From assembly GCA_902793875.1 (NCBI GenBank), contig CADBFL010000074.1, positions 1-7,587 of the forward strand: DNA of 7,587 bases, written 5' to 3'. The position numbers and the translations under genes were made by a program. This document shows positions 3,935-7,587 of this stretch, in pieces. Numbering within the stretch: position 1 is the first letter of the stretch; every line of letters begins with the position of its first letter. The notes beneath the pieces were generated by a model, which was given only the letters and a program-made list of their open reading frames with translations, did no database searches and had not been told where the DNA came from. This DNA is from an uncultured Eubacteriales bacterium. GTDB lineage: Bacteria; Bacillota; Clostridia; Peptostreptococcales; Anaerovoracaceae.

Positions 3935-6335
3935 CATTCCCTCCGAGTTCTTCAAGCAAATCGACAAGAGCGTCAAGCGTTGCCTCTTTCGCGATGCTGA
4001 CCTTCATTCCGTATTTCTCTGCTTCGGCGGCTGTCATATGTCCTATGCATACCGCGTTTATGCTGTTCAGGTCCAGATACCTGATGCTGTTCACAAAGCC
4101 TCTTACAGTCGAGGCGCTTGTAAATACAGCATATGTGTCAGGACCGTCAAATACTTTTTCTGCGTCGAACCAGTCTGCACGGGCATAGACCGTATCGTAG
4201 GTCGGGATATCATCGATGATGGCCCCTTCCGCTTTTGAAAGTTCATCTGTGAGTTCCCTGTTTCCGGCAGCGGCTCTTGCTATGAGCACGCGCTCGCCTT
4301 TCCGCAGCATCTTTGCAAGGCCATGTCCGAGCGCCCTTCCGCTGTATTCTTCGGGGACAAAGTCTGCCTTCAGACCGCGCTTTGAGAGTTCCTTCTCAGT
4401 GCCGCTCCCAAGACATGCTATCCTTGTGCCCGCAAGCGCTCTTATATCGTGCGATCTCATGAGCATGTCGAAGAATACCCTGACTCCGCTCGGGCTGGTC
4501 AGCACCAGCCAGTCATACAGACCGTCAGCAAGTCCGCTGACCGCCCCTTCTATCCTCCCGGTATCCTTTGCAGGCTCTATCGAAATCGTCGGAAGTTCTA
4601 TGACTTCCGCTCCTTTTGCCCTCAGTTTTGCCGAAAGCTCCGAGCTGAGTTCCTTCGGTCTCGTGACCACAGCCCTCACTCCCGCGAGCGGCAGTGCCTG
4701 CCTCCAGGCAAATTCATCCGCAAGCTTTGTGACAGTTCCGACGACTATCACTGCAGGCATCTTTACGCCGTGCTCCTCAGCAGCAGCCGTTATCCCCGCA
4801 ACATCAGATCTTATGATCCTCTGCTCCGCCGTAGTTCCTTTTTCGATGACCGCGGCCGGAGTATCCGTTTCCATTCCGGCGTCCATGAGGCCTTTCATCA
4901 ACACAGGCAGTGAAGATATCCCCATCAGGAACACAAGAGTCCCGCCGGACTTCACGAGGCCTTCGAAGTCTATATCGTATGTATGATCCTTCCTTCTGTG
5001 TCCGGTAATGATGTGGATCCCGGAGCAGTGATCCCTGTGCGTAACCGGTATTCCCGCATAGGCAGGAACTGCCAGAGCGCTTGTTATGCCTGGCACGATC
5101 TCATATCGGACCCCGTATCTGACGAGCAGCTCGAGTTCCTCGCCGCCCCTGCCGAAGAGAAAAGGGTCTCCGCCCTTGAGTCTCACGACTTTCCTGCCTG
5201 CGAGCGCTCTGTCGAGAAGCACTTCATTTATCTGCTCCTGCTTCATCGTATGATGTCCGGCTCTCTTGCCGGCATATATCACTTCTGCGCTCTGCGGTAT
5301 CATGGAGAGGACACCGGGTCCGACGAGGGCATCCGTGACTACGGTATCGGCTCCGGCCAGGATCTCGCATCCCTTTACGGTCATGAGACCCGGATCTCCC
5401 GGGCCGGCTCCTGTGAGCCACACCTTTCCCGGTCTCCTGTTGTTTCCTGTCAGCGCAAGCAGCCTGCGGGCGAGCTTTCTGCCGAGTTCCTCCGCCTCGG
5501 CAGCCGGTCCGGAGACGCATTCTCTGACCCCTCTCTCCCTGTGCTCATCGTATCTGAACCCCAGAATGTGCATCACATCGCCCTCGATCCACGAATAAGC
5601 CGCGTCAGGCGACCCGCAGTCGGCTCCGATCTCTCTCACGAAAGCTCTTTCGGCAAATGCGGAGAGTTCAGACTCTCTGTCATTAAGAACGTGCATGCAT
5701 TCAGCATCCTCAGCCCTGCACTGTATGCCGAGTATGCCCTGACACGGAGACGGGACTATCTCTTCCGGGCTGAAAAACCTGCTGATCCTGTGCTCAAGCC
5801 CGAGCCTGATCACTCCTGCCGCAGCGAGCACGAGAGCCGAATACTGTCCCTCATCGAGTTTTCTTATCCTGGTCTCCACATTGCCCCTCACCGGTTTTGT
5901 TACAGCGCCGGGAAAGAGTTCCCTGACCTGGAGGCTCCTTCTGAGGCTCGAAGTGCCTATCGGGAGAGACAGATCGATCTCATCTCTGCCCTCCGGGAGT
6001 ATGAGTACGTCCCTGGGGTCTTCTCTTTTCGAGCAGGCCGCGACCGGCGTCTCTCCGGGGACATCCATAGTCATGTCCTTGAGGCTGTGTACGGTAAGAT
6101 CGACCTTTCCTTCAAGCAGCGCCTGCTCGAGTTCCTTTACGAAAAGGCCTTTGCCGCCTATCTGATCAAGAGTCTTATCGAGCATCCTGTCTCCTGCCGT
6201 CGTCATGGTCTCTATTCTTATATCATGACCGGGATATGCTTTCGCGAGATCCTTCATCACGAGTTCGGACTGTATGACTGCAAGCCTGCTGGCTCTGCTA
6301 CCTATTACAGTTTTATTTCTTCCGCTGATGCCCAT
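3927..6335 (-). CDS. hemC-cobA-hemD: Three-domain fusion: hydroxymethylbilane synthase + uroporphyrinogen-III C-methyltransferase + uroporphyrinogen-III synthase
   Basis: One 802-residue frame holds three successive enzymes that turn porphobilinogen into precorrin-2. HemC (about 1-297): GSRASRLAVIQSE (12-24), HSLKDM (83-88) with catalytic Asp87, GTSSLRRS (127-134), RGNVETRIRKL (150-160), and C240, the expected attachment site of the dipyrromethane cofactor. Linker about 298-303. CobA/SUMT (about 304-550): GAGPGDPGLMTVKG (309-322), GKRAGHHTMKQEQIN (356-370), VVRLKGGDPFLFGRGGEE (383-400), VPGITSA (414-420), AGIPVTHRD (427-435). HemD (about 552-797): VVTRP (556-560), VLTSPSGVRVFF (611-622), LGSGTEKEL (642-650), LIARAAAGNREL (684-695), VFTSASTVRGFV (737-748), ATLDALVDLLEEL (785-797). 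CobA-HemD fusions are common in Clostridia; adding HemC in front is unusual. No frameshift or stop is seen at either junction. The gene starts 7 bp after hemB, with AGGA 10 nt before the ATG, and overlaps cobI by 8 bp. All three functions look intact; the HemC cofactor loop (GADCGSPD) departs from the common GGC form. Confidence 0.95.
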   Translation of the reverse strand: MGISGRNKTVIGSRASRLAVIQSELVMKDLAKAYPGHDIRIETMTTAGDRMLDKTLDQIGGKGLFVKELEQALLEGKVDLTVHSLKDMTMDVPGETPVAACSKREDPRDVLILPEGRDEIDLSLPIGTSSLRRSLQVRELFPGAVTKPVRGNVETRIRKLDEGQYSALVLAAAGVIRLGLEHRISRFFSPEEIVPSPCQGILGIQCRAEDAECMHVLNDRESELSAFAERAFVREIGADCGSPDAAYSWIEGDVMHILGFRYDEHRERGVRECVSGPAAEAEELGRKLARRLLALTGNNRRPGKVWLTGAGPGDPGLMTVKGCEILAGADTVVTDALVGPGVLSMIPQSAEVIYAGKRAGHHTMKQEQINEVLLDRALAGRKVVRLKGGDPFLFGRGGEELELLVRYGVRYEIVPGITSALAVPAYAGIPVTHRDHCSGIHIITGHRRKDHTYDIDFEGLVKSGGTLVFLMGISSLPVLMKGLMDAGMETDTPAAVIEKGTTAEQRIIRSDVAGITAAAEEHGVKMPAVIVVGTVTKLADEFAWRQALPLAGVRAVVTRPKELSSELSAKLRAKGAEVIELPTISIEPAKDTGRIEGAVSGLADGLYDWLVLTSPSGVRVFFDMLMRSHDIRALAGTRIACLGSGTEKELSKRGLKADFVPEEYSGRALGHGLAKMLRKGERVLIARAAAGNRELTDELSKAEGAIIDDIPTYDTVYARADWFDAEKVFDGPDTYAVFTSASTVRGFVNSIRYLDLNSINAVCIGHMTAAEAEKYGMKVSIAKEATLDALVDLLEELGGNDE
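3939..3944 (-). promoter_or_regulatory. Shine-Dalgarno GGAGGG of cobI, inside the end of hemC-cobA-hemD
   Basis: Minus-strand CGGAGGGAATGATG carries a near-perfect Shine-Dalgarno sequence. It lies 1 nt before the first ATG and 4 nt before the second, which favours the second ATG (3934) as the cobI start. It sits within the Gly-Gly codons near the 3' end of the fusion gene. Confidence 0.75.
5423..5438 (-). promoter_or_regulatory. Possible internal translation start (AGGAGA ... GTG) at the HemC/CobA junction
   Basis: Within the fusion gene the minus strand reads AGGAGA at 5438-5433, then 9 nt, then an in-frame GTG at 5423-5421 (codon 305). This falls exactly where the SUMT domain begins (KVWLTGAGPGD). 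It has the form of a ribosome binding site plus start codon and could be a relic of a formerly separate cobA-hemD gene, or a live start giving a stand-alone CobA-HemD. AGG and AGA are also ordinary Arg codons in this organism, so chance is not excluded. Confidence 0.4.
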
Positions 6336-6342
6336 AACGAAG

Positions 6343-7338
6343 CTATCCTATCCTGCCTTCTCTGATGCATTTTGCGATTTCTTCCGCGAAATATGTCTCA
6401 TACACCGAAGCTCCGGCGCGATATGCGGAGACCGCCATCTCGCACATGACAGACTCTTCGTCTATCCATCCGTTCTTCGCTGCCGCCTTTACCATGGCGT
6501 ATTCTCCGCTGACGCTGTATGTCGCCACCGGCACATTGGTATTGTCATGTACTTCCTTAACGATATCCAGATATGACATGGCCGGCTTGACCATGATGAT
6601 GTCGGCGCCCTCACGTATGTCCAGCAGAGCCTCTCTCAGGCCTTCTCTCGCGTTGTGATAATCCATCTGATAGCTCTTCCTGTCGCCGAAAGCCGGCGCA
6701 GAGCCCGCCGCCTCGCGGAAAGGTCCGTAGTAAGACGATGCATATTTTACGGCATAAGACATTATCGGGGTACCTGTATGACCGCCGGCATCGAGCGCAT
6801 ATCTGATAGCTGCCACCCTGCCGTCCATCATGTCCGACGGGGCTACCATGTCCGATCCCGCCCTTACCTGTGAGACCGCAACCTTCTGCAGAAGCTCGAG
6901 GGTGCTGTCATTATCGACATCGTAATGGCCGCAGCATTCGTGAAGCACTCCGCAGTGGCCGTGTGAGGTGTATTCGCACATGCACACGTCCGTGATCACG
7001 AACATTTCAGGATAATGCTCCTTGATATGCGAGACAGCTCTTTGTATGATACCGTCTTCAGCGTAGGCCTGTGTTCCCAGTTCATCCTTTTTCTCCGGTA
7101 TGCCGAAGAGCATAATGCTGCAGACTCCTGCCTTGAGGAGAGACTCGATCTTCCCGTCAGTCATGTCGACGGTATATCTGTACTGACCAGGCAGGGCTTC
7201 GATCTCTTCGATCCGTCCTTTTCCGTCCGTGACGAACATCGGATATATAAGTGATGAAGCATCCACTCTGGTCTCTCTTACCATTCTTCGCAGTCCGGGC
7301 GTGCTTCTGAGCCGGCGAGGTCTTTCTGTCATTTCCAT
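6343..7338 (-). CDS. hemB: Porphobilinogen synthase (delta-aminolevulinic acid dehydratase), zinc-type
   Basis: 331-residue cytosolic enzyme that condenses two 5-aminolevulinates into porphobilinogen, the first shared step of heme, siroheme and cobalamin synthesis. The length is normal (about 325-330). The N-terminus RPRRLRSTPGLRRMVRET is family-typical. The metal site DVCMCEYTSHGHCG (117-130) supplies C119, C121 and C129, the three cysteines of the zinc-dependent class. The two Schiff-base lysines are K198 in SYAVKYASSYYGPFREA and K251 in IIMVKPAMSYLDI. The segment QMDYHNAREGLREALLDIREGAD (224-246) has Tyr-His in place of the Pro-Ala common in proteobacteria, a variant that I recall as usual in Clostridia. 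VSGEYAMVKAAAKNGWID (276-293) and the end CIREGRIG are as expected. The ATG at 7338 has AAGGGAG 9 nt upstream. The gene lies 24 bp after the cysteine-rich gene and 7 bp before the fusion gene, so it is part of the same operon. Confidence 0.97.
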   Translation of the reverse strand: MEMTERPRRLRSTPGLRRMVRETRVDASSLIYPMFVTDGKGRIEEIEALPGQYRYTVDMTDGKIESLLKAGVCSIMLFGIPEKKDELGTQAYAEDGIIQRAVSHIKEHYPEMFVITDVCMCEYTSHGHCGVLHECCGHYDVDNDSTLELLQKVAVSQVRAGSDMVAPSDMMDGRVAAIRYALDAGGHTGTPIMSYAVKYASSYYGPFREAAGSAPAFGDRKSYQMDYHNAREGLREALLDIREGADIIMVKPAMSYLDIVKEVHDNTNVPVATYSVSGEYAMVKAAAKNGWIDEESVMCEMAVSAYRAGASVYETYFAEEIAKCIREGRIG

Positions 7339-7347
7339 GAATTATTG

Positions 7348-7354
7348 CTCCCTT
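7348..7354 (-). promoter_or_regulatory. Shine-Dalgarno AAGGGAG of hemB
   Basis: In the 24-bp gap between the cysteine-rich gene and hemB the minus strand carries AAGGGAG 9 nt before the ATG at 7338. It selects this ATG over the in-frame ATG two codons later. The gap has no room for a terminator or promoter. Confidence 0.7.
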
Positions 7355-7362
7355 CAAACTAC

Positions 7363-7587
7363 TTATTTGTCCCGGCCCCTTATTTTCCTTATCACTTCAT
7401 CGTAGTTCTCCGCTCTGTGCGGGAAGGTGCAGTCCGTGCATACCTTTATCCTTCTGCCGTCCTTTTCTATGAACGCGGGATCCCCCGGACAGCCCTCCAT
7501 ATGGTACAGCGGACAGTAGCAGAAGAGGCAGTTGATCTCCTCAATGCCCCTGTGGCAGGGATAGAACCTGCATTCCTTATTCGCAAA
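7363..7587 (-). CDS. Cysteine-rich small-domain protein, C-terminal 74 residues (cut by window edge)
   Basis: An open frame enters at the window edge and ends with TAA at 7365-7363, giving 74 visible residues. It has eight cysteines: C6, C11, C20, C23, C25, C33, C50 and C53, with histidines H12, H29 and H57. Key blocks are NKECRFYPCHRGIEEINC (3-20), LFCYCPLY (21-28) and VCTDCTFPHRAENYDEVI (49-66). This spacing matches the 'cysteine-rich small domain' family, which in Clostridia and methanogens is found near, or fused to, cobalamin-synthesis proteins; that is from memory. The cysteine pairs suggest binding of zinc or an iron-sulfur centre; the biochemical role is not established. Since the domain normally begins with an F-x-N-x-x-C block, it is nearly complete here, but the visible part could be either a small separate protein or the C-terminus of a larger enzyme. 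It precedes hemB by 24 bp in the same direction with no terminator. Confidence 0.82.
   Translation of the reverse strand, partial: FANKECRFYPCHRGIEEINCLFCYCPLYHMEGCPGDPAFIEKDGRRIKVCTDCTFPHRAENYDEVIRKIRGRDK

Noticed and set aside
4216..4986. A 256-codon plus-strand frame opposite the CobA/HemD part
   Set aside because: Ser/Pro/Ala-rich shadow translation without motifs, opposite strongly conserved coding sequence.
4983..6365. A 460-codon open frame on the plus strand opposite hemC-cobA-hemD
   Set aside because: Its codons align exactly with the reverse complements of the sense codons, so it stays open simply because TTA, CTA and TCA codons are rare in the sense gene. The translation is basic, low in recognisable motifs and resembles no family; the sense strand has three clear enzymes.
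1..7587. Riboswitch, tRNA, CRISPR or insertion-sequence content
   Set aside because: Intergenic gaps are at most 32 bp, and no repeats, structured leader or transposase-like frames were seen.

Overview
This window reads as a single, tightly packed run of genes, all on the minus strand, from what looks like an anaerobic member of the Bacillota (Clostridia-type). The evidence for that lineage is the Clostridia-style HemB, the CobA-HemD fusion theme, a short stand-alone precorrin-2 dehydrogenase, the Cys-rich small domain and the VWA-like metallopeptidase-type gene. Base composition looks moderate, near or slightly above 50% GC by eye. Family or genus cannot be assigned from the sequence alone.

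Reading in the direction of transcription (high to low coordinates): the 3' part of a cysteine-rich small-domain gene (7587-7363); hemB, porphobilinogen synthase (7338-6343); an 802-residue three-domain fusion of HemC (hydroxymethylbilane synthase), CobA/SUMT (uroporphyrinogen-III C-methyltransferase) and HemD (uroporphyrinogen-III synthase) (6335-3927); cobI/cbiL, precorrin-2 C20-methyltransferase (3934-3236); an ABC-2 exporter ATPase (3232-2399) and permease (2391-1660); an exported, C-terminally membrane-anchored protein of unknown function (1655-966); sirC-type precorrin-2 dehydrogenase (969-502); and the 5' part of a VWA-like/DUF2201-type gene (469-1, cut by the window edge).

The genes work together around one metabolite. 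HemB condenses 5-aminolevulinate to porphobilinogen. The fusion protein then makes hydroxymethylbilane, closes it to uroporphyrinogen III and methylates that to precorrin-2. From precorrin-2, CobI leads to cobalamin and SirC leads to sirohydrochlorin (siroheme, or anaerobic cobalamin/heme by the siroheme route). No gene of the coproporphyrin/protoporphyrin route is visible. Between the two branch enzymes sits a three-gene module, an ABC-2 ATPase and permease plus a secreted anchored protein, whose substrate is unknown. It is the least explained and most interesting part of the window.

Spacing is minimal throughout: gaps of 3-32 bp, one 8-bp overlap and one ATGA overlap. No terminator or promoter is evident between genes, so one polycistronic transcript is likely, with its promoter upstream of base 7587. 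No RNA genes, riboswitches, mobile elements, CRISPR arrays or long repeats were seen. There is no gene-free stretch over 300 bases; the longest gap is 32 bp.
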